From an uncultured Clostridium sp. (lineage in GTDB: Bacteria; Bacillota; Clostridia; TANB77; CAG-508), in contig CAMNPT010000014.1 of the NCBI GenBank assembly GCA_946548575.1, forward strand, positions 1-32,724: a stretch of 32,724 nt of DNA, in the 5' to 3' direction. The first letter of the stretch is position 1. Each line of letters starts with the position of its first letter. The notes under the pieces were generated by a model. It made no database searches. It saw only the letters and a list, made by a program, of their open reading frames with translations, and had not been told where the DNA came from. Positions 20,101-30,819 of the stretch are shown here, in pieces. A program made the translations under genes and the position numbers.

Positions 20101-23100
20101 TAGTTCCATGTAATGTAATATTAGTATTTCCTTTTACTACAGCTGTTGAACCATTTCCTCCACCAAATGCACTTCCACCTACAGTTGCATTTTTTAAAAT
20201 AACATTTGTATTTGTGGTTACACCTGCCATGTTTCCTCCACCAAATACATTGTTTGTAACTTCTCCATTTACAGCTATATTTGTCAAATTAGTTTCCGCA
20301 TTATTTCCGCCACCATAGGCATTTGTAACTTTTCCTGAATTTATATTAACATTTGATGTTGTTGTTGTTCCTCCTTGGTTGTTTCCTCCATATACTGTAT
20401 TTACTGTTCCTCCATTTATTTCTACAAAAGATTCATTTACTGTACCACCTTGGTTGTTTCCTCCATATACTTCATTTGCTTTACCTGACTCAATATATAC
20501 ATGACTTGCTGTAACTGTACCAGATGTATTTGAACCTCCAAATATATATCCTGCTGTTCCTCCTTGCAAGTATATTGCTCTTGTAGTATCTGATGAACCT
20601 GATGATATTAAATCTGCAGATTTTCCACCATTATATGCATTTGAAACATTTGCATGCTCTTTTAAATAGACTTTTACAGTATCTGCCTCTAGACCTGTGT
20701 CGTCTTCATTTCCACCACCATAAACATTTCCAACTTTTGATTCATAAGTATTTCCAATATTTACAGTTATATTTCCATTTGTTTCACCATTTACGTCATT
20801 TCCACCAAATATGCTTGCATTTGGTAAATTACTTCCATCAACATTTATTGTAGAATTTCCAGAAATAGTAGCTTGATTTTGTGTTGTTCCTTGTCCTCCT
20901 GCAAATACATTTCCTACAATATTTATTGTATTTTCTATTGATGGGTTATCATTTATATTTACAAAAGTACTTCCAGAATCAGTTTGGACTGTATATGTTT
21001 GAAATGCAAGAGAAGAATAGTAAGTACTTGTATCTACAGTCCATCCATAATTATATCTCAAATAGTAGTCACTAGTCGATGTACCTCCCCACCAACTTGA
21101 TGTTGTAACACTAGTATAAAATCTTTTATTACTACTGTCATAAGACCATTCATATTCTTCATCTTGAAGCCCTAAATTAACTGTAGTTCCCCAACCACTA
21201 TTAGAAGTAGTACAACATAAATATTTATTAGATGCCGCATTATAAATTATATATTTGCCTCCACTTTCTGTAATTGTCCATAATGATCTACTAGATGGTG
21301 CTTCTGTTGTTGAACGTGTTTCATTTGTAACTGATGTTCCTCCTGTATTTGTTGATAACATATTATTGTTATATGTTATTAAATATTCATTTCCAGATAC
21401 TATTGAAGAAGCTGTATTGTAATTTACTGTAGCTTGACCACTAACACTTCCTTGCTCACTTCCACCATAAGAATTTCCATAAATGTTAACATTTCCATCT
21501 CCATCAGAGATGTTCACAGTTGCATTTTTCATTATAACTGTATCTTTACCTTTTCCACCACCAAATAATACCCCTGATGTATTTCCACTTGTTCCAAGTG
21601 TGCCTCCTGTTACATTAACATTTGATCCTGAATATATTGTTCCTTTGGAATTAGCACCTCCATATACTGCACCTTTAACTTGTCCACCTTTTATATTTAC
21701 TGTAGTAGATCCATAAATACTGTTACTATTTGAACCTCCATACACATTTTTGTCAATTGTTCCACCTAATATGTCAATTACAGCAGTTGCATTCGTTGTA
21801 CTAGAGCTTCCTACAGTTCCAATGTTTCCACCACCATAAATACTGTTTAAAATATGGGCATCACCATTTATTATTATATGAGTATTATCAACTCTTCCTG
21901 TATCAGTTATACCATCTTTTCCATTTCCAGCACCTAAAACACATCCTGCTTCAACATTATATAATGAAGCAATTGGAGTTGCATTAACATTTTCTGTTGT
22001 TCCAATTTGCGCTGTTCCACCTATATATACTAAAGTATTACAATTTTCAATTTTTCCTTCTTGTCCACTACCTGTTGAAGCATATCCATTTGATCCTCCA
22101 CTAATGCTATAATTTATTGTTCCTCCTGTTACTTGTATTATTCTATTTCCATATGTTGTTGAAAGACCTGCTCCACCAACTATATTATAAATTTCTCCAC
22201 CTTTTATATACATTTTTGTCTTTATAGTTGTTCCGCTGATAGTTTTTAGTCCTCCAATTGCATTTGCAATTTTACCACCTTCTACAAACATATATCTGTC
22301 TGCTCTATCCCTAGTATCTTCTGCTGATGGTGTTCCATATCCTCCCATATATATACCAGCATATGCACAATCTTCTTTAGTATCATTATCTGTAGAGTTT
22401 ATATTTGTATCGAAAAAATCTACTCCATATTTTCCACTTTTTACATTTATAATCCATGCTTTTTCATTTGTCTCTGTACCATTTACTCCACCACCAGAGT
22501 TCACAGTTGTTCTATAGTATACTGACATTGTATCATTATTCTTTGCTTTTCTATCTATATCATTACCTAATATTAAATAAACTGTTCCATAGTAATCGAG
22601 AGTTCCACCGCCATAACGATTAAATCCTTGAATTGAAGAATACTTACCTGATTCTACTACAAGCTTATATGCATTTGAAGCAGAATCTGATTCTTCTCCT
22701 CCACCTATTATATTTGCAAATGTACAACCTGTTGTTGATGTATCTGCACACTCTATTCCTCTACCTAATCTAACATTATGACTATTTCCGTTAAGCCATG
22801 CATAATCAGTTTCAAAAGATGTTCCATTATTATTTGAAGTATATCCTGTTGAATTTATAGTTACATGGTTCATTTGAAAATCATTATATATATTGAAATC
22901 AGCACGTGCATTTGTAGCTGTTAAATCTATTGTTGCATCATCTCTATAGTCTGATCCATTGTATAGACTTGTTACTGTTAATGGTAAGTTATTGTTTGAA
23001 TAACTAGTATTTGCTGAAATAGTATCAGATTTTACAGTATTTGTAGTTACATTTGTTAATTGATAAGTTAGGAAATATAAAGAAGTGTAATCATATCTAC

Positions 23101-25168
23101 TTACTGTCCATCCATTATCATAATATAAATAATAAGTTCTTGTTGATGTTCTACCAGTATATTGATAATAAAATCTCCTATTTGATGAATCATAACTCCA
23201 AGTAAAAGAACTTGAAGATAATGTTAAACTTGCATTTCCTCCTCCATATCCACCTCCTGATACACTGCAAGTCAAGTAATAATTAGGACTTGTCTTATTT
23301 CTTATTGTATAACCATTTCCTGACCTTGTAATTGTCCATTCCGCTGAATCACCTAAAGAAACATTCGTACTTTGTAAATATGTATTTGATATACTACTAC
23401 CACTTGCAGTTATTGCATTACTTCCAGCACCTTGACCAGTAGCTATTAAATATGAATTACCAGAAGTAAATGTTGTTGAAGAATTATATGTAGCATCACC
23501 TGTTTGAGTTGAATTAACAGGTCTTGTATAATTAATTCCAGAATCTATAGGTCCTGTTAATACAATAATATTTAATTCTCTATCATTTTTATTATGACTA
23601 TTAATATATTCACAAGCTTTACCCCAAGAGCCAAATGGGCTATCTTCAGCTGTTCCTGTGTTATTATTATCTGATCCTTCATCTGGATTTACATATACAA
23701 CTGTTGCTGTTTTCCAATTTACATATACATTTATTGTCATTTCACTACTTGCAGTTGCTACAATTTTTTGTGTTTTTGTTTTTTCATCTGTAGATATTGT
23801 ACCATTTGTAGACATCCATCCACCAAAACCATATCCACCAGGTTTATCCATAAATGGATTATCTATTAATTCTATAGAAACTTGTCCACCTACTATTGGA
23901 ACACACCTTATATTTCTTACTATATCTTGATTTTCTGTTACTGAAATTCTTCCTTTTGCTGTATCATTTGCTTGTCCATCAACATATCCATATCCATAAT
24001 AATTTACAGTAACTTTTGCTAAATTACTATTTGTGTATGTTCCAGAATTATTTCCTGATGCATTGTCTGTATAGTTTTTCCCAATATAATAACTATAATC
24101 TGAATTATAGTCATCTATTATAAGAACCTCATCGTCATTACTTGCTGAAGTTCTAACCACTTTCTTTATTGATGGGTTTTTACTTGGTTGGTTATTATCT
24201 CCACTTTCTGTGTTCTCATTCTTTTCTGACTCTTCTGAAGTTGTATTTTCATTTTTTTCTATAACTTCAATTCCATAAGTTGAAAATGAAGATGTTTGAT
24301 TTTTTTCAATTTTTTCAACTGTATCATCATTTTTTATATGCCAAATATTAATTGAATCTTGATCAAACCCTGAAATAGTTATTGTTGCATTTTCATCAAA
24401 ATCTTCTGGCTCATATTCTTTCTCTTCAGAAATAATTTTTATATCATAAGCAACAGCTAAATGTACTGGGCTTGCCAAATCTTCTATTCCACCATTTATT
24501 TTGTTTTCTGTTTTTGATGTTGAAACCTCAGTAACTTTAATTGTGGCGTCTTGTGGCATATATGCCTTTATCTCGATATTTTTTTCATTTATATCTTGTG
24601 ATAATTTTTTATTATATAATTTTTTTTCTTCTTTTTCTATAAAGTCGTATTTTACTACTAATTTTACTAATTTATTTTCTAATTCTTCACTATCTAAATA
24701 GATTTTATCTCCAGGCTTTTTTTCTATAATAGAGTTTTCTTTTTTTACTTCTTCTTCAACTGTTGTTTCCTCACTAGTTTCATCTATTTTCTCTTCTGAG
24801 TCTATTATATTTTCTTCATTAGGTGTTTGATTTTCTTCTTGTTGCTCTTGAATTTCTTCTACAATTTCCTCAACAGGTTCATCTTTTACAACTTCTTCTC
24901 CATCCTCTATTTTTTCCATAAATAAATAACTTGTAACCATTTTATCATTTATTATTTCTGGAAGTGTAATACTAAAACCTGATTCACCTTCATTGAAAGA
25001 ATGTAAAGTTACTGTTTCATCCTCAATTAGATTATCACTATCAACAGCAATTGTTGTAATTTCTAAAATTTTATTTGCCCTTGAATTTGCAAATGCTATT
25101 ATCATTGCAATTATAAATAGTAATAAAAGTATTGATATAAATATTCTTCTCTTGTTACTCTTTTTCAT
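17104..25168 (-). CDS. Giant (~2,690 aa) secreted surface protein with beta-helix-like GGGN repeats, joined by a +1 shift at CGG 18476-18478
   Basis: N-terminal TM 'RIFISILLLLFIIAMIIAFANS', acidic Glu-rich linker, many 'VFGGGN/VYGGNNQGGT' repeats; skipping one base joins 'YEAAIAPGQEF' to 'GLFTSTETSITNKSTFSTYYSLFLNKF'. Confidence 0.8.
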
Positions 25169-25180
25169 ATTTACCTCATT

Positions 25181-26761
25181 TTATAATTTTAATAATTTTT
25201 TTATCTCAAAAATATTTTCTATATCATTTGGTTCAATATCGACTCTTTTCATATTTAGTCCTAATATGATTTGTTCTAATGTATCCATTAATGTTTCTAA
25301 GTTGCTTTCTTCTAAATCTTGTCTTTCTATTATAAATTCTAATAATTTATATCTATCTTTAATAATTAAAGCTACATCTTTTTCATCAAGTATAGTTAAA
25401 TTGTTTATTAATGTATTGTATGGATTTGTTAAAAATTCATCTAATTTTTTTACTTGTTCATCTATTTCCTCTTGTGTTATTGTTTTATTGTGTTTTATCA
25501 TTACATCTGTAAGATACATATAATATGAAGATGCTAAATTTAATACCTCATAAATTGTTGTTTCTTCACTAAATTCAGTGTATATTTTATTATAAAATTT
25601 GTTAATATCTAATTCTTTATATAATGCTTTTAGTTCATTTATTAATCCACTTTGTTCTGCAGATTGTTTTGAAATGTCTTTTTTTACTCCAAATATACCT
25701 GTTCCAGATAATTTTTTGTTTATCTTTTTTAACTTATGTTCTTTATCTTCTATTTGTTTTTTTGTATCTTGATATACTTTTTTGTATTTATCTTTCTCAT
25801 TGTAATATTTTTTTACATCATCTATTATATATTTGAAATTTAAATAGTTTTTATATTCTTTTAAACTATTATAAAATTTTAATATATTTTCCATTAATTC
25901 TTTTTTGTTATTTTCTAATCTATTTAATGTTGCAGGTTCAAGTATTGTAGATAAGTTACTTTTTATTTTTTCCTCTGTATAGTCTTTTGTTTTTAGGTTT
26001 TCAACTAAAAATTTATCTAGTATTATTCTTTCATCTACATCCATTAATTCTAGCATTTTTCTTTTTAAATCTAAATATCCATTTCTAATTTCTTTTGGTC
26101 CTTTTTGCCATTTTCTAAGTAATTCATTTGCTTCTTTTGCAAAAAATTTATCAATTGTTTGCTCATTTTGTAAATATAGATATCTAATATTTAATTCTAT
26201 GTGAACTATTATGTCTGAACATCTCCAATATATATCTTCAAATTTCTTTTTTAATCTATCAGAATTTACATTTCCTTTTTCCATTTCTTCGAAAAATACT
26301 GTCATATATTCATTTGCATGTATTGTATAATCAAAATCTTCTGCTGTTAATTTTATTCCAGTGTATTCAAATGCTCTAATACATAACTCTATTTGATTAT
26401 TAACATTTTCCAAATTTTCTTTGTAAAATCTTGAAATTTTATATATATATTTATCTAGTTCCATTTTTTCAAATGATGTCTCATTATATTTTAATACATA
26501 TATAGCTTTATCTATTGTACTTAGTCTGTCCTTTAAATTTTTTATTTCTGAATTTTCTGGAACATTAATTTCTCTATTATATCTATTTGTGATTTCTTCT
26601 ACTATTTGTTCTTGATATTTTGTGTATTGTTTAATTAATTCATTTAATTTTTCTTTATATTTTTCTATATTTTTCTCATTATTTTTTGGCATAGTTAATA
26701 AAATCTCTTTTAGAGAATCAATTTTTTCCATATTTCTTTGTAAGTTTTCTGTATCAAGCAT
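25181..26761 (-). CDS. Coiled-coil-rich cytoplasmic protein of unknown function
   Basis: Long ORF with Lys/Glu-rich heptad-like sequence; no TM and no recognised family. Confidence 0.7.
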   Translation of the reverse strand: MLDTENLQRNMEKIDSLKEILLTMPKNNEKNIEKYKEKLNELIKQYTKYQEQIVEEITNRYNREINVPENSEIKNLKDRLSTIDKAIYVLKYNETSFEKMELDKYIYKISRFYKENLENVNNQIELCIRAFEYTGIKLTAEDFDYTIHANEYMTVFFEEMEKGNVNSDRLKKKFEDIYWRCSDIIVHIELNIRYLYLQNEQTIDKFFAKEANELLRKWQKGPKEIRNGYLDLKRKMLELMDVDERIILDKFLVENLKTKDYTEEKIKSNLSTILEPATLNRLENNKKELMENILKFYNSLKEYKNYLNFKYIIDDVKKYYNEKDKYKKVYQDTKKQIEDKEHKLKKINKKLSGTGIFGVKKDISKQSAEQSGLINELKALYKELDINKFYNKIYTEFSEETTIYEVLNLASSYYMYLTDVMIKHNKTITQEEIDEQVKKLDEFLTNPYNTLINNLTILDEKDVALIIKDRYKLLEFIIERQDLEESNLETLMDTLEQIILGLNMKRVDIEPNDIENIFEIKKLLKL

Positions 26762-26783
26762 TTTATATTTTCCTTTCGCTAAT

Positions 26784-26894
26784 TTATTTTTGTTCTTTAT
26801 AATTTTTTTCTTCTTTCTCTAAGTAGGTTAGAAAGTCTTTAATTTTTTTATATGCTTCTATTAAATCTTGTGTTTTTTCATGTTCTAATTCCAT
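26784..26894 (-). CDS. Small 36-aa ORF upstream of the coiled-coil gene
   Basis: ATG...TAA encoding MELEHEKTQDLIEAYKKIKDFLTYLEKEEKNYKEQK, with AAGGA-type RBS upstream; absent from the supplied ORF track because of its length. Confidence 0.5.
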   Translation of the reverse strand: MELEHEKTQDLIEAYKKIKDFLTYLEKEEKNYKEQK

Positions 26895-26975
26895 AATTTC
26901 CTTATCCTTTCAGAGTATATATTCCCTCTCTTTTATCTTATCATATTAGCTTTAAAAAGTCTACAAAAAATTAAG

Positions 26976-27005
26976 AAAAAGAGTGGATTTTTTTCCACTC
27001 TTTTT
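26976..27005. terminator. Rho-independent terminator downstream of the 27057-28079 gene
   Basis: AAAAAGAGTGGA-tttttt-TCCACTCTTTTT hairpin. Confidence 0.8.
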
Positions 27006-27056
27006 CGTCATTTTAATCTTATTATTATTTTAATTTCTATTTAACTTATTTCTAAG

Positions 27057-28079
27057 TTAAGGAGTTGTATTTTCTTTAACTTGGAATTGAATATCAAAAC
27101 TGATATTGGCACCAGAAGCTGAGTTTTCACAATCTATGTCTTGTCCCTCAACCCATAGATAAACTCTAACTTTTGTGATACCTTGTTTTAAAGAAAATAC
27201 ATCTAAGTCTTCTCCTGCTGTAGCATTATTTGCAGGTGTTTTATATTCTGGTGTTACTTGAGCAAATAAACTTGAATCAGAAGAATTTAATGCAACTCCA
27301 GAAGCTGCTGCTTTTACACCATAATAACTAGTTATAGGTGTTGAAGTTGTTAAGTTTGAAGCTGTGAAACCATAGTTTGAGATACCATGACTTACAGCAG
27401 CTGTTGTATGTACATTGTTATTTGGTTCCCAAATATGTACAGCTGATGGTACTACATTTTGAATTTCAGAAATTGCTGTACCAGCAGCTTTTACATCTGC
27501 ATCTTTAGCAACTATAAATCCAACACGAGCAGCATTTTTTAAACCTCTGTCATCAGTATCTTTAGATTTAACATCTGAAGCTTTTGTTAACACAATGTCT
27601 GTGTCTTTATCAACTTTTAAGAAAATATCAAAGGCAACGAAGTCACCTTCTTCTCCTCTTTTTTCAGTTGAAGCTTTAGTTGTTAAAACATCTTGACCAT
27701 ATGTTGCAGATCCTTCTGTAGCATCACCTTCAACAGAACCTGTGTACATTAATAGTTTTCCATCTGAAGCTGAATCTACTGTTGAAACAGGATTTAACTC
27801 TTTTGAAATTTGGTTAGTATTACCAGGATAATTCGTATTGATAGTACTTCCTTCTCCAGGAGTAATATCAGAATTTTCTAGTATTGCTTTCCAATTTGAA
27901 CCATCTGCAGAGATTTGCAAACCGTTAGCAGCTTCTACATGTACATCTAGTGTACTAATAGTTACTGTTTTGTTTGCAGTAAACCATGCATAGGTTGATG
28001 CAATTAATAAAATTGCAATTAATAATAAGATTAAAATGGATGATTTGACATTTGAAGTCTTTCTTTTTTTGTTACTCAT
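27057..28079 (-). CDS. SipW-dependent-type/TasA-like secreted protein
   Basis: N-terminal 'SSILILLLIAILLIASTYAWFTANKTVTISTLDVHVEAANGLQISADG...' signal with YAWF motif; beta-rich remainder. Confidence 0.75.
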   Translation of the reverse strand: MSNKKRKTSNVKSSILILLLIAILLIASTYAWFTANKTVTISTLDVHVEAANGLQISADGSNWKAILENSDITPGEGSTINTNYPGNTNQISKELNPVSTVDSASDGKLLMYTGSVEGDATEGSATYGQDVLTTKASTEKRGEEGDFVAFDIFLKVDKDTDIVLTKASDVKSKDTDDRGLKNAARVGFIVAKDADVKAAGTAISEIQNVVPSAVHIWEPNNNVHTTAAVSHGISNYGFTASNLTTSTPITSYYGVKAAASGVALNSSDSSLFAQVTPEYKTPANNATAGEDLDVFSLKQGITKVRVYLWVEGQDIDCENSASGANISFDIQFQVKENTTP

Positions 28080-28139
28080 ATGCCATCACCCCTCTCCTTA
28101 CTATTCCTAAATAGGCATAGTAATAAATTATACAATTTA

Positions 28140-28209
28140 AAAATAACACATTCAAAGCATAATGTCAATAATAGTAACACATTTGTAATATAAGTGTAAT
28201 TTTTGTAAT
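28140..28209 (-). promoter_or_regulatory. Sigma-A-like promoter preceded by three ATTACA repeats
   Basis: Minus strand ATTACA x3 (complement of TGTAAT at 28184, 28195, 28204), then TTGACA-17 nt-TATTTT. Confidence 0.6.
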
Positions 28210-28212
28210 ATT

Positions 28213-28947
28213 TTAGTTGTTTTGTTTTATATGTTCTTCTGTTATTTCCATATGCATTTTCATTTCTCCACCAATTAATTCATCTTTACAATCAGGGTCA
28301 TCTCCTTCTAAGTATATTACAATTGTAAATTTATCTATATCATTTGGCTTAAAATCTTTTCTTCCTTTAACCATTATTTCTCTATCTGAATAAAATACTT
28401 CTGTTCCCTCTTCTGCTTCCCCTGTTGTTTCATTTGCTTTTGCATAAATTATTTTTTCATCATTTCTATATACCATAACTCTAATAGCTTTATCTACATT
28501 TTTTATAACATCATCAATTAAAATTTGATACCAATAATTTATAACATCTGAACCTTTATTTTGAAGATAAAAACTATATGCTAAATAATTATCTCCATTA
28601 TGACTTCCTTCACCTAATTCATTTAGGTTTTTTGGAAGCCATTTTACAGATATATTATCCATAAATTCTACTTTAGTTGCTTTTAAAATTAATTTATCTA
28701 TTTCATCATCTTTTCTTTCATACATTACAAGTCCTGATTTTTGTGCAAAATTAGGATCTAAAGAAATTGTAAAATCTCCTGTTTCATATACTACTCTTAA
28801 AATAAAATAAATAATAATTAAGAACATTAAAATAATTAGAATTCCTATTTTTATTACTCTTATTTTTCTTTCTCTTTCTTTAAGTTTTTCAGAATTTAAT
28901 TTTATACTATCTTGTTCATCTCTAGCTAATTTTTTGTCTTTTTTCAT
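28213..28947 (-). CDS. Single-TM exported protein of unknown function
   Basis: N-terminal charged region and TM 'IRVIKIGILIILMFLIIIYFILRVVYE', then an extracellular domain; inside the surface-protein locus. Confidence 0.65.
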   Translation of the reverse strand: MKKDKKLARDEQDSIKLNSEKLKERERKIRVIKIGILIILMFLIIIYFILRVVYETGDFTISLDPNFAQKSGLVMYERKDDEIDKLILKATKVEFMDNISVKWLPKNLNELGEGSHNGDNYLAYSFYLQNKGSDVINYWYQILIDDVIKNVDKAIRVMVYRNDEKIIYAKANETTGEAEEGTEVFYSDREIMVKGRKDFKPNDIDKFTIVIYLEGDDPDCKDELIGGEMKMHMEITEEHIKQNN

Positions 28948-29036
28948 AATACACCCTTTCTTTCATAATTTATCATGTTCTTGCTTTTTTAAAAAAGATA
29001 TGATAGAATTTTTTAAAAAAAGAAGAGGTATAAATT

Positions 29037-29633
29037 ATGAAAAATTATAAAAAATTGTTAATTTTAGTTGTATTAATACTAATACTAATTGCAATAGTTT
29101 TGTTTTCTCAAATCTATGCAAAATATTTATCTTCAGCTCAAGGTAATACACAGGTTTCTGTTGCTAGATGGAATATTTTAGTAAATAATTTATCAATTAA
29201 AAATAATACTGATATCACATCTGCAATTACCCCTGTATTTCCAGGAACAGAACATATATCTAGTAATATAATAGCCCCAACTGCTGAAGGTTATTTTGAC
29301 TTAAATTTAGATTATACAGATGCAGATGTTTCATTTACATATGAAATAACAACTTCTGTATCTGAACAAAGTTCAGTAAAAGATTTAGTAACCACTGGTT
29401 ATTCTATAGATGGTGGCGAAAAAGTTTCTTTTGATAATTATAATCAAACTATTACTGATACAATTTCATTGAGTTCAGAAAATAAACAAAGAACTGTACG
29501 TATTTATGTATTGTGGAATGATGACACAGAAACTGCTGAAATGTCAAATAGTGATGACACAACAGCTACTGTATCAAACAATCCAGCAATTTTAAATGTT
29601 AATGTATCATTTACACAATCTACAGAAGTTTAA
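29037..29633 (+). CDS. TasA/camelysin-like surface protein on the opposite strand
   Basis: 'LLILVVLILILIAIVLFSQIYAKYLSSAQGNTQVSVARWNILVNN', AAGAAGAGG-type RBS upstream. Confidence 0.7.
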   Translation: MKNYKKLLILVVLILILIAIVLFSQIYAKYLSSAQGNTQVSVARWNILVNNLSIKNNTDITSAITPVFPGTEHISSNIIAPTAEGYFDLNLDYTDADVSFTYEITTSVSEQSSVKDLVTTGYSIDGGEKVSFDNYNQTITDTISLSSENKQRTVRIYVLWNDDTETAEMSNSDDTTATVSNNPAILNVNVSFTQSTEV

Positions 29634-29678
29634 TTTGTACTTTGTTTTGCAATAAGTTTTAATTTTATAAATATACTA

Positions 29679-30242
29679 TTACTTCCGGGGATTTAAAGAA
29701 TAAAATTCATATGCTTTATTTCCCCATTCTGTATCTAGTTCATCATTTCCAGATTCATATGGCCATGTGACAGTTACTTTAAATATTCCTTGACCTCCAT
29801 TTGAACTATTCAAATTGGTGTCATCTGACATGATTTTTATTTTAAATGGATATTCATCTAATTTATTTTCTAAATCTTGTGATGTATAGTCTGTATTTTC
29901 ATCTTCTACATCATAGGTTTCTCCCATTATACTAATACTATCAATTTCATACTCTAATTTTGCTGAAATTTCACCACTATTTGTAACAGTAATTGTTTTC
30001 TCATAATCAGGCATTCCTGGGTAAGCTCTTTCTAATTCAACATACATATAATTTGCAAGTTCATTATCTTCATCTTCAAATTTTATTTCCCAGGAACTTA
30101 CATGCACAGATAGATCCATATTAATTCTAGTATTATAAACAAACCACGCATAAGTATTAAATACTAAAAGTAACATCAATATAATAATATTTCTTATTTT
30201 TATTTTTTTTATTATACTTACTATTTTATCCATAGTTTTCAA
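29679..30242 (-). CDS. TasA/camelysin-like surface protein (end uncertain: in-frame CGG at 29685-29687)
   Basis: 'IIILMLLLVFNTYAWFVYNTRINMDLSVHVSSWEIKFEDEDNELANYMYVELERAYPGMPDYEKTITVTNSGEISAKLEYEI'. Confidence 0.75.
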   Translation of the reverse strand: MKTMDKIVSIIKKIKIRNIIILMLLLVFNTYAWFVYNTRINMDLSVHVSSWEIKFEDEDNELANYMYVELERAYPGMPDYEKTITVTNSGEISAKLEYEIDSISIMGETYDVEDENTDYTSQDLENKLDEYPFKIKIMSDDTNLNSSNGGQGIFKVTVTWPYESGNDELDTEWGNKAYEFYSLNPRK

Positions 30243-30247
30243 ATCCT

Positions 30248-30817
30248 TTATTCATCATCATTATCTTCTTTACCTTTAGCAATTGATCTTATTTGTCTAA
30301 ATATAATTATTCCAATTGGTATAAATATAAAGAAATAGAATATGTAAATATTAGAGATTAATCCGCTAATATAACTTAAACTTTTTACTTTATATATTAT
30401 TTTTCCATATACTTGATCTGATGTAATTTCTGGGTCTTCTACCATATTTGCTATACCTTTTGTAACTATTTTATAAGTTCCATTATCATTTTGTATTGAT
30501 ATAACTCTATGTGTTACAACTCTATCTTTAAAAGTCCCCTCTTTACCTTTATAAACAACATCATCTCCAACTTTTATATTACTTGGTTCTATTTGTTCAG
30601 AAATTAAAATATCTCCAACCATATATTCTGGAACCATGCTTCCTGTAGCAACTGTAAATATTCTATATTTTCCAAGACCAATAGAGTTATCTGAAACTCT
30701 TTGTAAAATTACTATTACTAACATAAATAAAACTAAAATAAATAACAATATGTATAAAACATTTCCTATAAATTTTAAAAATTTATTTTCTTTTATTTTT
30801 TTTATTTTTTCAAACAT
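30248..30817 (-). CDS. sipW: Signal peptidase I SipW
   Basis: 'FTVATGSMVPEYMVGDILISEQIEPSNIKVGDDVVYKGKEGTFKDRVVTHRVISIQNDNGTYKIVTKGIANMVEDP', C-terminal TM. Confidence 0.88.
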   Translation of the reverse strand: MFEKIKKIKENKFLKFIGNVLYILLFILVLFMLVIVILQRVSDNSIGLGKYRIFTVATGSMVPEYMVGDILISEQIEPSNIKVGDDVVYKGKEGTFKDRVVTHRVISIQNDNGTYKIVTKGIANMVEDPEITSDQVYGKIIYKVKSLSYISGLISNIYIFYFFIFIPIGIIIFRQIRSIAKGKEDNDDE

Positions 30818-30819
30818 AT

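Noticed and set aside
19800-22300. Periodic 'CCTCCACCAAATAC' pattern as a CRISPR or DNA repeat array
   Set aside because: It encodes GGGN repeats of the giant protein, with irregular spacing and degenerate sequence; no direct-repeat/spacer structure.
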